NCBI GenBank assembly: GCA_000299115.1
Contig: CP003801.1
Coordinates: 186,001-250,000 of the forward strand
Source of the DNA: an alpha proteobacterium HIMB59
GTDB taxonomy: Bacteria; Pseudomonadota; Alphaproteobacteria; HIMB59
DNA length: 64,000 nt
Reading direction: 5' to 3'
Shown here piece after piece: positions 7,537-17,280 of this stretch (positions are counted from its first letter, which is position 1; the number at the start of each line of letters is the position of its first letter). The translations under genes were made by a program, and so were the position numbers. The notes under the pieces were generated by a model, which searched no databases, was not told the DNA's origin, and worked only from the letters and a program-made list of their open reading frames with translations.

Positions 7537-9222
7537 ATGGAAAATCAAAAAAATTTATTTCTAGCTATCATTATTTCGATGGCAATTATCTTTGGATTTC
7601 AGCTCTTAGTACCTCAACCGGAAAGAACTCCCATCACAGAAGAGAACGATGCACAGGAATCTGTTAGTCTAGATATTCAGGGTACCAATTCGACTATTTT
7701 ACTTGATCGAGATCAAGTGCTGGAAGAAACAGTTAGAGTTACTTTTGATAATTCTAAAATAAAAGGTTCCATTAACTTGGAGGGAGGCTTTATCGATGAT
7801 CTAGTCTTAGAAGAGTATAGAGAAACTCTTGATCCTACGTCAGATTTTATTGGTTTTTTAAATCCCCTAGGATCAGAAGATGCCTACTATCTTGATACCG
7901 GTTGGGTCAGTCCAGATAGCTCCATAGAATTACCTGGTAATAAGTCTAAATGGACTGCAGATAAATCCTCTATTGGAATTAACGATCCGGTCAAAATAAC
8001 TTGGACCAATTCACAAAACATCACGTTTGAAAAAATTATAACTCTGGATGAACATTATCTATTTAGCGTTGATCAAAGAGTCATTAATAACTCTGATAAA
8101 TCCTTTGATTTATATCCTTTTGGTCTATCGAAAAGACAAGGCCTCCCTGAAATGCAAAACTTTTTTATTCTTCATGAAGGGCCCCTATCTGTTACCGATG
8201 GAGTATTAGAGGAGTATGATTATGATGACTTAAAAGAAAAACAAAAAATCAAATTAAATTCTGTTGGTGGATGGATAGGCATGACCGATAAGTACTGGCA
8301 GACAGCTATCATCCCAAATCAAAATGAACCTATTCAGCAAACCTATAGCTATAGTTTTGTTGAAAATATTGATAACTTTCAAACAGATTTAGTAGGAGCC
8401 AAAATTGTTGTGGGGAATGGAGATAATATTTCTCATAATCTCAAGCTTTTTGCTGGTCCAAAGATCGTTAGTGTTATTGAGCAGTATATGGATGAGTATG
8501 GCGTCCAAGAGTTTGATCGCTCAGTTGATTTTGGCTGGTTCTACTTTTTAACCAAACCAATTTTCCATGTTTTAGAATTTATTTTTGGTTACGTTGGTAA
8601 TTTTGGTTGGGCTATTATTATATTTACACTCTTAATGAGAATATGCTTCTTCCCCTTGGCTCAAGCATCATTCAAGTCCATGGCCAAAATGAAAAAATTA
8701 GGTCCTGAACTACAAAGATTAAAAGAACAGTACGGCGATGATCGAGCCGGAATGCAAAAAGAAATGATGGCTTTATATAAACGAGAAAAAGCAAATCCGA
8801 TCGCAGGTTGTCTTCCTATTTTATTACAAATACCTGTTTTCTTTGCTTTGTATAAAGTTTTGTTTGTAACAATTGAAATGAGACACGCGCCTTTTATTGG
8901 CTGGATCCATGATCTCTCTGCGCCAGATCCTTTGGGACTATTAACTCTTTTTGGTTTTGTTGATTGGAGCGTTCCAGGAATTCTTCAATTATTTAATATT
9001 GGTATTTGGCCCATCCTCATGGGAATTTCAATGTTCCTCCAGCAAAAACTAAACCCCGCACCAGTAGATAAGATGCAAGCAAAAATATTTATGTTTTTAC
9101 CAATTGTCTTTACTTTTGTTTTAGGTGGTTTTGCAGCTGGATTAGTAATCTATTGGACAACTAATAATGTTTTATCGATGGCACAACAATATGTGATCCA
9201 GAGAAAAATCATTAATAGTTGA
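7537..9222 (+). CDS. yidC: Membrane protein insertase YidC
   Basis: A 561-residue Oxa1/YidC insertase. An N-terminal membrane anchor (about residues 6-24) is followed by the large periplasmic beta domain (to about 340), and then the conserved five-helix region: FGWAIIIFTLLMRICFFPLAQASFKSMAKMKKL, GCLPILLQIPVFFALYKVL, and the last helices ending LVIYWTTNNVLSMAQQ. It inserts and folds inner-membrane proteins with or without SecYEG. Its stop TGA overlaps the ATG of engB. Confidence 0.97.
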   Translation: MENQKNLFLAIIISMAIIFGFQLLVPQPERTPITEENDAQESVSLDIQGTNSTILLDRDQVLEETVRVTFDNSKIKGSINLEGGFIDDLVLEEYRETLDPTSDFIGFLNPLGSEDAYYLDTGWVSPDSSIELPGNKSKWTADKSSIGINDPVKITWTNSQNITFEKIITLDEHYLFSVDQRVINNSDKSFDLYPFGLSKRQGLPEMQNFFILHEGPLSVTDGVLEEYDYDDLKEKQKIKLNSVGGWIGMTDKYWQTAIIPNQNEPIQQTYSYSFVENIDNFQTDLVGAKIVVGNGDNISHNLKLFAGPKIVSVIEQYMDEYGVQEFDRSVDFGWFYFLTKPIFHVLEFIFGYVGNFGWAIIIFTLLMRICFFPLAQASFKSMAKMKKLGPELQRLKEQYGDDRAGMQKEMMALYKREKANPIAGCLPILLQIPVFFALYKVLFVTIEMRHAPFIGWIHDLSAPDPLGLLTLFGFVDWSVPGILQLFNIGIWPILMGISMFLQQKLNPAPVDKMQAKIFMFLPIVFTFVLGGFAAGLVIYWTTNNVLSMAQQYVIQRKIINS

Positions 9223-9794
9223 TGAATAACGTAACTAGTTATTTCAAAAAAAAGACAGACTTTCTTTTAAGCGCAACACAACCAAGACAATATCCTAATG
9301 TCGTGTTTCCTGAAGTAGCCTTTATTGGAAGATCCAATGTAGGAAAGTCTAGTTTAATCAATGCGGTCTTTATGAAAAAATTAGCACACATCTCGAATAC
9401 CCCAGGAAAAACTCGTCAAATCAATTTTTTTAATCACGGAGACTCAATGATGGTCGTGGACTTACCAGGATATGGATTTGCTAAAATCTCTCAAAAGGAA
9501 GCCTATAAAATTTCTGATTTGGTTTCCCAATACCTAACAACAAGAGAAAATTTAAAAAAGATTTTTGTCTTAATTGATAATGGACTAGGTGCAAAAAAAA
9601 TTGATATCGAAATGATCAACGCAATGCAGTCAATTAAAGATAAAATTTTTATTTGCTATACAAAAAGCGATAAAAAAATAAAAGAAAAGTCAGTATATGT
9701 CGATGAACTTGCAGATTATGATCAATTAACAGTTAGTTCTAAAACAAATGACAATATTTTTGAGCTCCAGAAGAAAATCCTAGAAATATTATAA
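9222..9794 (+). CDS. engB: Ribosome biogenesis GTPase EngB/YihA
   Basis: A 190-residue small GTPase needed for large-subunit assembly. Motifs: G1 GRSNVGKSSLINA (about 37-49), the switch region NTPGKTRQINFF, G3 DLPGYGFAK and G4 YTKSDK. I take ATG 9222, which overlaps the yidC stop (TGATG), rather than TTG 9219. In many Alphaproteobacteria argB follows; here a HAD phosphatase comes next after 44 bp. Confidence 0.95.
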   Translation: MNNVTSYFKKKTDFLLSATQPRQYPNVVFPEVAFIGRSNVGKSSLINAVFMKKLAHISNTPGKTRQINFFNHGDSMMVVDLPGYGFAKISQKEAYKISDLVSQYLTTRENLKKIFVLIDNGLGAKKIDIEMINAMQSIKDKIFICYTKSDKKIKEKSVYVDELADYDQLTVSSKTNDNIFELQKKILEIL

Positions 9795-9838
9795 TTTAAC
9801 TTTGAATTTAACAGAGAAAGCATTACTTTATCACGCTT

Positions 9839-10522
9839 ATGAATAATGTAACTAATTGGGTATTTGACCTAGATAACACCTTATATAAAGCAGAGTGTGG
9901 ATTATTTGATAAAGTTCATGTTTTGATGGGTCGGTATATCGAAGAAAAATTAGGACTCGCCTCAGGTGAAGCCCAGGCACTTCGATCAAAATATTATCAT
10001 CAGTACGGAACAACTCTACGAGGGTTAATGATGGAACATCAAATTGATCCTGATGACTACTTAGATTATGTCCATCAAATTAATTATGATGTCGTCTCTC
10101 CCGATGAAAAGCTTGGTGAAACGATTAAAAATTTATCGGGAAATAAATATATATTTACAAATGCTAATTACGGACATGTAGAAAAAGTTTTAGATAAATT
10201 AAAGATGAATAATATTTTTGATGGATGTTTTGATATTTCTGAAAGTGATTATCTTCCAAAACCTCATAAAGATGTTTATGATGCCTTTCAAAAAAAATTT
10301 AACTTAGATAATTCATCGACTGCAATGTTTGAGGATTTACATATCAATTTAAAAGAACCTCACGCTATGGGATGGAAAACTGTCTGGGTTACAAATAATC
10401 TTGAATATAATCTCAATAAAGATGTTAATCAGCAGGAGGATATCCAAAAAATTATTGATGAAAAAGGTTATATTACCGAGGTCACAGATAACTTAGAAAA
10501 TTTTTTAATTAATATAAACTAG
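9839..10522 (+). CDS. HAD-family pyrimidine 5'-nucleotidase-like phosphatase
   Basis: A 227-residue HAD phosphatase of the SDT1/pyrimidine 5'-nucleotidase type. Motif I is FDLDNTLY (about 10-17), motif II lies in FTNANYGHV, motif III Lys is in [12 protein letters not shown], and motif IV in [22 protein letters not shown]. It is expected to dephosphorylate small nucleotides or similar phosphates in the cytosol. It precedes dapD by 7 bp; the engB-HAD-dapD-dapE order is common in Alphaproteobacteria, so the position does not by itself imply a role in lysine synthesis. Confidence 0.85.
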   Translation: MNNVTNWVFDLDNTLYKAECGLFDKVHVLMGRYIEEKLGLASGEAQALRSKYYHQYGTTLRGLMMEHQIDPDDYLDYVHQINYDVVSPDEKLGETIKNLSGNKYIFTNANYGHVEKVLDKLKMNNIFDGCFDISESDYLPKPHKDVYDAFQKKFNLDNSSTAMFEDLHINLKEPHAMGWKTVWVTNNLEYNLNKDVNQQEDIQKIIDEKGYITEVTDNLENFLININ

Positions 10523-10529
10523 GAGAACT

Positions 10530-11360
10530 ATGAGCAACCAAGAAACAATAGAAAAACTTTGGGATAACAAAGATCACATCGATTTTATAAATGATCAAGA
10601 GGCGAAAAATTCAGTGCTCGATGCACTCAATCTTTTAGATAAAGGTCAACTCAGAGTTTGTGAGAAAAAAGATAGTGAGTGGCATGTTAACCAATGGTTA
10701 AAGAAAGCCATTCTTTTAAGTTTTCGCATCCAAGACATGGAGTTAATTGATAATGGACCAACCATCAAAGGAGGAAATACTTCTTGGTGGGATAAAGTCC
10801 CTTCAAAATTTCAAAACTGGACAGATGTAGATTTTCAAAATGCAGGTTTTCGTGCTGTTCCTAATTGTGTTGTTCGTCGCTCCGCATTTATTGCTAAAAG
10901 TGCCGTTTTAATGCCGTGTTTTGTCAATCTTGGCGCCTACGTGGACGAAGGAACTATGGTTGACACATGGGCCACAGTCGGATCTTGTGCTCAAGTGGGA
11001 AAAAACTGTCATATCTCTGGAGGCGCAGGTATTGGCGGTGTTTTAGAACCACTTCAAGCTAATCCTGTTATCATTGAAGATAACTGTTTTATCGGTGCGA
11101 GATCAGAAGTAGCAGAAGGAGTAATTGTTGGAGAAGGTTCAGTTTTATCTATGGGGGTTTTTATCGGTGCCTCGACTAAAATTATCAATCGAGAGACCGG
11201 AGAGGTACATATGGGATCTGTTCCTCCTTACTCAGTTGTTGTACCCGGCAGTATGCCAAGCTCAAAAGGAAATGTGTCTCTTTACTGTGCTGTCATTGTG
11301 AAAACAGTTGACGAAAAAACAAGATCAAAAACTTCTGTAAACGAATTACTTAGAGACTAA
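10530..11360 (+). CDS. dapD: 2,3,4,5-tetrahydropyridine-2,6-dicarboxylate N-succinyltransferase
   Basis: A 276-residue left-handed beta-helix acyltransferase that succinylates tetrahydrodipicolinate in the lysine/diaminopimelate pathway. Hexapeptide repeats run from about residue 110 to 215 ([67 protein letters not shown]). A good ribosome-binding site AGGAGA lies 7 bases before the ATG. The stop overlaps the dapE ATG (TAATG). Confidence 0.97.
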   Translation: MSNQETIEKLWDNKDHIDFINDQEAKNSVLDALNLLDKGQLRVCEKKDSEWHVNQWLKKAILLSFRIQDMELIDNGPTIKGGNTSWWDKVPSKFQNWTDVDFQNAGFRAVPNCVVRRSAFIAKSAVLMPCFVNLGAYVDEGTMVDTWATVGSCAQVGKNCHISGGAGIGGVLEPLQANPVIIEDNCFIGARSEVAEGVIVGEGSVLSMGVFIGASTKIINRETGEVHMGSVPPYSVVVPGSMPSSKGNVSLYCAVIVKTVDEKTRSKTSVNELLRD

Positions 11361-12523
11361 TGCTCGATACAATTGAATTATCCAAAAAACTCATTGAGTT
11401 CGATTCAGTTACACCAGCAAAGCAAGATATCTTTGACTTTCTTATTAAAATTTTTAAAGAACAAGGTTTTGATACAAAGCAGTTAAACTTTGATGGCGAT
11501 GGAAGCTATGAAGTAATTAATTTAATGGCAACCTATGGATCACCTCAGACTAATGGAAAGCATTTCAATTTTTTATGTCATGTGGATGTAGTTCCACCTG
11601 GTAATATAGAAGATTGGGATACCCACCCTTTTGAACCGACAATTAAAGATGGTTACTTATATGGTCGTGGCTCGGAAGACATGAAAGGTTGTACTGCTGC
11701 AAGTATGGTAAGTGTATTTAAATTCATTAAAGATAATCCTGATTTTAATGGAACCATTAGTTTTATTATTACTGGAGATGAGGAGGCTGACTCAATCAAT
11801 GGTGTAGATAAAGTTGTTAATTGGCTTCAAGAAAATAATATCCGCATTGACGGATCCATAGCAACAGAATCCTCTTCTGAAAAAGTGATCGGTGATCAAA
11901 TTAAAGTGGGAAGGAAAGGAGCTGTTGATGTTCAAATTGAGGTAATTGGCAAACAAGGTCATGCCGCCTACCCTCAATTAGCTCAAAACCCTGTCCATTG
12001 CTTATCCAAAATAATTTCTTTTTTTGATGACCAAGTACTCGACCAAGGAGCAGAATATTTTGAACCTTCAAGCCTTCAATTTACACAAGTAAACTTAAAT
12101 AATAAGGCCAAGAATGTTATCCCAGAGAGGTTAATCACAGTAGGCGATATGCGATTTAATGATAATTGGGATAAAGAAAAAATTGAGGCCTATTTTAACG
12201 AACATCTTACTCGTATCTGTGGTGAAAATAATTGCCAGTATAAACTTAAATTAACTTTTAGAGGTCTACCATTTCAAGCATTCAATGATCCGTTTACTAT
12301 ACATTGTTTAAATGCCATCAAAGATGTGACTGGATTAGAAGCAAAGCAAGATACAGGTGGAGGTACTTCTGATGCCCGATTTATGCAGAGAATTTGTCCT
12401 GTTTTTGAGTTCGGTACAATCAATAAAACTTTACACAAAGTCAATGAATGTGTATCGATCAGTGACCTTCAAACAACTGAGCAAATTTATTACAAAACCT
12501 TAGAAAACTTTTTTCAATCATGA
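11360..12523 (+). CDS. dapE: Succinyl-diaminopimelate desuccinylase
   Basis: A 387-residue M20-family metallohydrolase that removes succinate from N-succinyl-LL-diaminopimelate. Zinc ligands and catalytic residues are visible: CHVDVVPPG, GRGSEDMKG, TGDEEADSING (catalytic Glu pair) and the dimerisation domain QGHAAYPQLAQNPVH; the final ligand His is in TLHKVNE. It is coupled to dapD (1-bp overlap) and to the peroxiredoxin gene (ATGA overlap). Confidence 0.95.
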   Translation: MLDTIELSKKLIEFDSVTPAKQDIFDFLIKIFKEQGFDTKQLNFDGDGSYEVINLMATYGSPQTNGKHFNFLCHVDVVPPGNIEDWDTHPFEPTIKDGYLYGRGSEDMKGCTAASMVSVFKFIKDNPDFNGTISFIITGDEEADSINGVDKVVNWLQENNIRIDGSIATESSSEKVIGDQIKVGRKGAVDVQIEVIGKQGHAAYPQLAQNPVHCLSKIISFFDDQVLDQGAEYFEPSSLQFTQVNLNNKAKNVIPERLITVGDMRFNDNWDKEKIEAYFNEHLTRICGENNCQYKLKLTFRGLPFQAFNDPFTIHCLNAIKDVTGLEAKQDTGGGTSDARFMQRICPVFEFGTINKTLHKVNECVSISDLQTTEQIYYKTLENFFQS

Positions 12524-12996
12524 ACGAAGGGGATTTAATTCCTAACATTACTCTGCGTTCTGTTGACTCTGATGGAATGCAAAACTTTAATTTAGTTGAA
12601 CACTTTCAAAATAAAAAAGTTTTAGTTATTTGTGTTCCAGGAGCATTTACTTCAACCTGTCATAATCAACATTTACCTCCATATATAAAGAATTGTGAGG
12701 ATCTGATGAATGAAAAAGGTATTGATATCATTTGTTGTATTACAACAAACGATCCTTTTGTATTAGATTTATGGAGACAGGAATTAGGTCAATCAAAAAT
12801 TAAGTTTTTATCTGATGGTAATCAGGAGTTTCTTCAAAAATCTAATTTAGTTCGCAATCATGAAAAAAGTTTTATGGGCAATCGTCTAATCCGATCAATA
12901 ATTTTGGTTGATAATTTAAAAGTTACTAAACTTATTCTGGATGATCCGGGTCAACTGGATAAAACCTCCTACGAGTCAGTCGTTAAAACAATTTAA
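12520..12996 (+). CDS. Peroxiredoxin (Prx5-like)
   Basis: A 158-residue thiol peroxidase of the Prx5/redoxin group. The peroxidatic cysteine lies in VPGAFTSTCHNQHLPPY (about residues 39-55), matching the family's PGAFTxTCxxxHLP signature, and WRQELG is the usual downstream helix. It reduces H2O2 or organic peroxides with a thiol donor. A resolving cysteine is uncertain. The start overlaps the dapE stop by 4 bp; the end overlaps the convergent glycosyltransferase by 21 bp. Confidence 0.88.
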   Translation: MNEGDLIPNITLRSVDSDGMQNFNLVEHFQNKKVLVICVPGAFTSTCHNQHLPPYIKNCEDLMNEKGIDIICCITTNDPFVLDLWRQELGQSKIKFLSDGNQEFLQKSNLVRNHEKSFMGNRLIRSIILVDNLKVTKLILDDPGQLDKTSYESVVKTI

Positions 12997-14025
12997 ATAT
13001 TCTTTTATTTTCGTATTTTTTTCAAAAATCTTGGCGAAAAGAAGACTTTTTTTTGATAATTCAGAATAATTTTCAAGTGTTACTGAAATCTTATTTGATA
13101 GCTCATTAATATCATTTTCATTGATAACATAACCATTTTGATCAATTGACTCTGGCGTCCCGCCGCTCGAACTAACGATAGAAGGTAGTCCATAGGAAGC
13201 GGCTTCCACATTAGAAATCCCAAATCCCTCGATGCTATCTGGTGTGGTAATGGTTGGCATAACATGAATTTTACTCTGCTTATAAACATCTGATGAATTT
13301 TTATTATTAATAAAATCAACCTGATGAAGTAAATTATTTTTGACCACAAGGTCTTTTAATTTTGAAAGCTCAGGACCATCTCCTAGAATTGCATAAGTTA
13401 AAATAAGATTTTTTTCTTTTTTTAATTTTGTTAAAGCTTCTAAGACTAAATGATGACCTTTGCGGTATTCTAATCTAGCAATCGTGCATAAATCATATTT
13501 CTTTTCATCATCTGTATAATTAATGTTTTCAATAAAAGCTGGAAAAATAACCATACTAGGTAATTCACTAAGTTCTGGTAATTGTTTATAAAATAAATTT
13601 TTTGTAAAATTTGAGTTAAATAATATTTTATCAACTTTTTTAAGAGATTTAATGATACGTTCTTTTTTTTTAAGATTTAAAATTTCATTTCCATGTATCA
13701 AACATATTTTTTTATTTTGAATTGGATTATTAAAATGTTCTACTGATTTCCAGCTATCAAAAAAAACTAAATCAAAGCTTTTATTCTTCAGTAAATCATT
13801 AGCAAAACTCGATTTAATCTTATTTCTGAAAAATTTAATTTGATCAAATCGTTTGATCTCAAAGTTTTGTTGGCTGTCAAAAGATGAACTCTTTGATTTT
13901 GATCCATCAGCCAAGACACTCACACTATGCCCCATATTACTAGACTGGGTTGCAATATTAGTCATCACAGATTCAATCCCCCCTAGTTTTGGAGCAAAAC
14001 ATTGAGTGTAAATTAAGATATTCAA
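12976..14025 (-). CDS. Glycosyltransferase family 4 protein
   Basis: A 349-residue GT-B glycosyltransferase. N-terminal motif FAPKLGGIESVM, linker region, then the nucleotide-sugar-binding half with ARLEYRKGHHLVLEAL, ILGDGPELSKLKDLV and the EX7E-type EGFGISNVEAASYGLPSIVSSSGGTPE (about residues 265-291). It probably adds a sugar to a lipid or surface glycan; donor and acceptor are unknown. It is the last gene of the def-fmt-truA operon (start overlaps the truA stop by 4 bp), an unusual partner for translation genes, and overlaps the peroxiredoxin end by 21 bp. Confidence 0.88.
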   Translation of the reverse strand: MNILIYTQCFAPKLGGIESVMTNIATQSSNMGHSVSVLADGSKSKSSSFDSQQNFEIKRFDQIKFFRNKIKSSFANDLLKNKSFDLVFFDSWKSVEHFNNPIQNKKICLIHGNEILNLKKKERIIKSLKKVDKILFNSNFTKNLFYKQLPELSELPSMVIFPAFIENINYTDDEKKYDLCTIARLEYRKGHHLVLEALTKLKKEKNLILTYAILGDGPELSKLKDLVVKNNLLHQVDFINNKNSSDVYKQSKIHVMPTITTPDSIEGFGISNVEAASYGLPSIVSSSGGTPESIDQNGYVINENDINELSNKISVTLENYSELSKKSLLFAKIFEKNTKIKEYLNCFND

Positions 14026-14759
14026 TACTGAATGTCCTTAAGAAGTAATCCTTTGGAAGGCATAGTTGGACCTGCTAAAGAACGGTTTTTTTGGTTTAAT
14101 AGATCAGCAATCCAGGAAGGGTTTTGATTATTCAAACCAACCTCTAGTAAGCTACCTACCATAATTCTGATTTGCTGATAAAGGAAAGATTGTGCCTGAA
14201 AAATAAAGGTTATTTTTTTATCTTCTTGAACTATATCAGTCTTATTTATAGATCTAATCGGTGTTTTTGCTTGGCATCCTCTCGCTCGAAAAGAACTAAA
14301 ATCATGTTTACCTATGAAATTTTGAATTGCTTCTCTCATGGCAACAACATTAAGAGGTTGTCTTATGTGAACGCTAATTTCATCCTGCAATACTGATGGG
14401 GAGGTAGAATTATAAATTTGGTAATGATAAGTTTTAAGCTTCGCTGTAAATCTTGCATTAAAATCATCATCTACTTTTTCTACCTGGGTAATTTTAATTT
14501 TTTCATTTCCAAGATGAAAGTTAATACCACTTAAAATTTGATACTCACTAAAATCTTTTTCTAATATAAAATTAGCACATTGCGCTAAAGCATGAACACC
14601 GGCATCAGTTCTCCCGGCGCCCTGAATAATTTTTTTTTCACCTGAGAATTTAAAAATTGCTTTTTGAACTTCATCTTGAACTGTTTTTTCATTTTTTTGA
14701 GACTGCCATCCCGAATAAGGAAGACCATGGTATTCAATTGTTAATTTTATATTAGTCAT
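14022..14759 (-). CDS. truA: tRNA pseudouridine(38-40) synthase TruA
   Basis: A 245-residue pseudouridine synthase modifying positions 38-40 of the tRNA anticodon arm. The catalytic Asp is in GAGRTDAGVHALAQ (about residues 46-59); also seen are YHGLPYSGWQ at the start, HDFSSFRARGCQ and the FLYQQIRIMVGSLLEVG stretch. It overlaps fmt by 8 bp and the glycosyltransferase by 4 bp, consistent with one operon def-fmt-truA-GT4. Confidence 0.96.
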   Translation of the reverse strand: MTNIKLTIEYHGLPYSGWQSQKNEKTVQDEVQKAIFKFSGEKKIIQGAGRTDAGVHALAQCANFILEKDFSEYQILSGINFHLGNEKIKITQVEKVDDDFNARFTAKLKTYHYQIYNSTSPSVLQDEISVHIRQPLNVVAMREAIQNFIGKHDFSSFRARGCQAKTPIRSINKTDIVQEDKKITFIFQAQSFLYQQIRIMVGSLLEVGLNNQNPSWIADLLNQKNRSLAGPTMPSKGLLLKDIQY

Positions 14760-15684
14760 TTGTAATTATTGAATTGATTTCAAAGTTATTATTTCCTAAA
14801 AGGAACTGATCTATTGATTGGGGTTTTTTTCCTTCAGCTTGTATTTCTAATATCTCTAAGCTATTTTGCTTACATCCAATAATCAATGGAGATTGTAAAA
14901 TTTTCCCTGACTCTCCCTCGAAGAATGATACCTTAGCTTTTAATACTTTATATCTTTTACCTTTATGACTAAACCACGTTGCAGGATAAGGATAAAATGC
15001 TCTGATTTTCTGTTCTAAAATTTTGGCATCTGTGTTCCAATTTAATCTAGATTCATCTTTATTTATTTTTGAGGCATACGTACTTTTTTCATGATCTTGA
15101 TCTTCAGGAGAAAGCAATCCCTTGAGATATTTTTCTAAGTTATTATAAAGTAAAGAACAGGAGTCATGGCTGATCTGATCTATTAATGTTTGTCCATTAG
15201 TCTCAGAATTTATAGCTATCTCTTGGCTAGCAATAATTGGGCCTTCATCTAAACCCTCATTCATTTTCATAATCGTGATACCGCTTTTTTTGTCATTATT
15301 TTCAATAGCTCTTTGAACAGGCGCAGCGCCTCTCCAGCGAGGAAGTAATGAAGCATGAATATTGATAAAACCGAATATTGGGACATTAAGCCATTCTGGA
15401 GGAATTATCTTCCCGTAAGCAAATAAAATAGCTACATCGGGTTTTAATGATTCAAATTCCTCAAGCGATTGTTTGTCTAACTTTGCAGGGAAATAAACTG
15501 GCAATAACTGACTTTCTGCCCAAAGATGAACAGGTGTTTTTAATTCCTTCATACCTCTAGATTTTTTTTTTGGTTCTTGGGTATAAACACCAACGATTTC
15601 ATATCCTCCTAAATATAATGTTTTTAATGGAGGTAGTGCAAAATCAGGAGAACCGAAGAAAATAAGACGTTGTTTTTTTTTCAT
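14752..15684 (-). CDS. fmt: Methionyl-tRNA formyltransferase
   Basis: A 310-residue enzyme that formylates initiator Met-tRNA using 10-formyl-tetrahydrofolate. Seen: FFGSPDFALPPL at the N-terminus, the active-site region NIHASLLPRWRGAAPVQRAI (Asn, His and the downstream Asp in MNEGLDEGPI), and a C-terminal OB-like domain from about residue 205 (IRAFYPYPATWF). Its ATG overlaps the def stop by one base, giving the standard def-fmt pair. Confidence 0.97.
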   Translation of the reverse strand: MKKKQRLIFFGSPDFALPPLKTLYLGGYEIVGVYTQEPKKKSRGMKELKTPVHLWAESQLLPVYFPAKLDKQSLEEFESLKPDVAILFAYGKIIPPEWLNVPIFGFINIHASLLPRWRGAAPVQRAIENNDKKSGITIMKMNEGLDEGPIIASQEIAINSETNGQTLIDQISHDSCSLLYNNLEKYLKGLLSPEDQDHEKSTYASKINKDESRLNWNTDAKILEQKIRAFYPYPATWFSHKGKRYKVLKAKVSFFEGESGKILQSPLIIGCKQNSLEILEIQAEGKKPQSIDQFLLGNNNFEINSIITND

Positions 15685-16196
15685 TAAACAATTTTTTCTT
15701 CTTTTTTGAACTTTCTCATCTTTCGAATAATTACATCTCTTTTTAAACGACTCAAATGATCCACAAACAAAATTCCATTTAAGTGATCAAGTTCATGTTG
15801 AATTATTCGAGAGGTAAAACCATCTGTGCTAAGTATTTTTTTTTGATTATTTTCATCAATGTATTCTATCTTCAATTTATCTGGACGATCAATTTCTGCG
15901 AAGTGTTCAGGAAATGATAAACATCCCTCCTCATATGGAACTACATCATCTTCGATAGAAATGAGTTTTGGGTTAATCATAGTAATAGGAGTTTTTTCTT
16001 CTTCACGTGCCGCAGCATCTACAATAAAAATTCTCATATCCAAACCAACCTGAGGAGCCGCTAATCCAACACCGTTAGCCTCATACATCACTTCATACAT
16101 CTCTTTGATCAAAGTGCGATGATGATCATCTACTTGAGCAAGAGGTTGACATTCTTTCTTCAAAATAGGATCAGGTGCGTATACTAGTTTGAGCAT
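15684..16196 (-). CDS. def: Peptide deformylase
   Basis: A 170-residue iron or zinc hydrolase removing the N-formyl group from nascent proteins. All three motifs are intact: GVGLAAPQVG (about 43-52), EGCLSFPE (about 90-97, Cys ligand) and QHELDHLNG (about 132-140, HExxH). It leads the def-fmt-truA operon and is divergent from the thioesterase gene across 30 bp. Confidence 0.97.
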   Translation of the reverse strand: MLKLVYAPDPILKKECQPLAQVDDHHRTLIKEMYEVMYEANGVGLAAPQVGLDMRIFIVDAAAREEEKTPITMINPKLISIEDDVVPYEEGCLSFPEHFAEIDRPDKLKIEYIDENNQKKILSTDGFTSRIIQHELDHLNGILFVDHLSRLKRDVIIRKMRKFKKEEKIV

Positions 16197-16226
16197 TAAA
16201 AGTAATATAGGATAAAAACAAAAAAT

Positions 16227-16691
16227 ATGGGAAATAAAAAAGAGAAAATATTTAATAATTTACTCAATCTTTTAGAAGAAAATCAAAATCTGAGCCTGCC
16301 AACAAAAGTCTCTCAAGGAACAGTAAAAGAAGATTGGATTGATTATAACGGGCATATGAATATGGCTTATTATGTACAATGTTTTGAGGAGAGTTCAGAC
16401 TTTCTTTTAGAACATATGGATCTAGGTTATCGTTATGCCATTGAAGAACAAAAAGGTGTTTTCGTCATCAAATGTGAAATTAATTATAGAAAAGAAATTA
16501 ATCTTCATGAAAACTTCATCATTTCTCTTGAAGAATTAGTGTGCAAAGGAAAGAAATTAATAGTGGGTTTAAAGATGTTTAATGAAAATAATGAAACGAT
16601 TGCGGACTATAAAATTTTAAATTTAAATGTTGATCTTGAAACTAAAAAGTCGAGTACTTTTTCACCAAAAATAATAGCCCAACTAGCTTAA
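16227..16691 (+). CDS. Hotdog-fold acyl-CoA thioesterase family protein
   Basis: A 154-residue single hotdog domain. The signature WIDYNGHMNMAYYVQCFEESSD (about residues 35-56) matches thioesterases of the 4HBT type, including a subgroup linked to carnitine/betainyl-CoA turnover; the exact substrate is not evident. N-terminal ~25 residues are charged and variable. It is flanked by def (divergent) and recR (convergent, 9-bp overlap), which give no pathway hint. Confidence 0.75.
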   Translation: MGNKKEKIFNNLLNLLEENQNLSLPTKVSQGTVKEDWIDYNGHMNMAYYVQCFEESSDFLLEHMDLGYRYAIEEQKGVFVIKCEINYRKEINLHENFIISLEELVCKGKKLIVGLKMFNENNETIADYKILNLNVDLETKKSSTFSPKIIAQLA

Positions 16692-17279
16692 ATTTTTACG
16701 AGACTCCAGAGCGGCGCCCAAAGTATTATCATCAAGATAATGGATTTCGCTTCCCACAGGAACCCCATATGCTAACTGAGTAATTTTTAAATTCATCTTT
16801 TCTAAATAATCTCGGATAACTAAGGCTGTAGTTTGGCCTTCAATAGTAGCGCTTAAAGCTAAAATAACCTCTTCTACTTTATTTTTTTCTATTCTCTCTT
16901 TGAGTTTATGTAAGCGAAGATCTTGCTCCGTAAAATTTTTTGATGCTGATAAAAGACCTCCAATGACATGATATTGCCCCTTATAAAAACCTGATCGTTC
17001 AAATGCCCATACATCTGCCATATCTTCGACTATACAAATTGTATTTTTTATTCTTGTATCCGATGAGCATATCTTGGTCGGTAAATTTACATCTAACATC
17101 CCACAAATTTCACATTTCCTAACTTTTGCTGCTGTCTCTTTAACGCTATCTCCCAAGGGAAGCATTAACTCTTGCTTATTTTTTATCAGATATAAGGCTA
17201 TTCTCTGAGCAGAACGTTGACCGATTCCAGGCAAACGGGAAATTAAGTTGATAAGTTTTTGTAATTCGTCTTGAGCCAA
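16683..17279 (-). CDS. recR: Recombination protein RecR
   Basis: A 198-residue recombination mediator that acts with RecF/RecO to load RecA. N-terminal helix-hairpin-helix LPGIGQRSAQRIA (16-28), a zinc-finger region at 56-71, and a Toprim domain IVEDMADVWAFE onward to ALSATIEGQTTALVI. Odd: the finger has Cys56, Cys59 and Cys71, but the third family cysteine is Thr68 (LPTKICSSD where E. coli has EVCNICSNP). It follows ybaB with 1 bp between, in the dnaX-ybaB-recR operon. Confidence 0.95.
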   Translation of the reverse strand: MAQDELQKLINLISRLPGIGQRSAQRIALYLIKNKQELMLPLGDSVKETAAKVRKCEICGMLDVNLPTKICSSDTRIKNTICIVEDMADVWAFERSGFYKGQYHVIGGLLSASKNFTEQDLRLHKLKERIEKNKVEEVILALSATIEGQTTALVIRDYLEKMNLKITQLAYGVPVGSEIHYLDDNTLGAALESRKNLS

Positions 17280-17280
17280 A

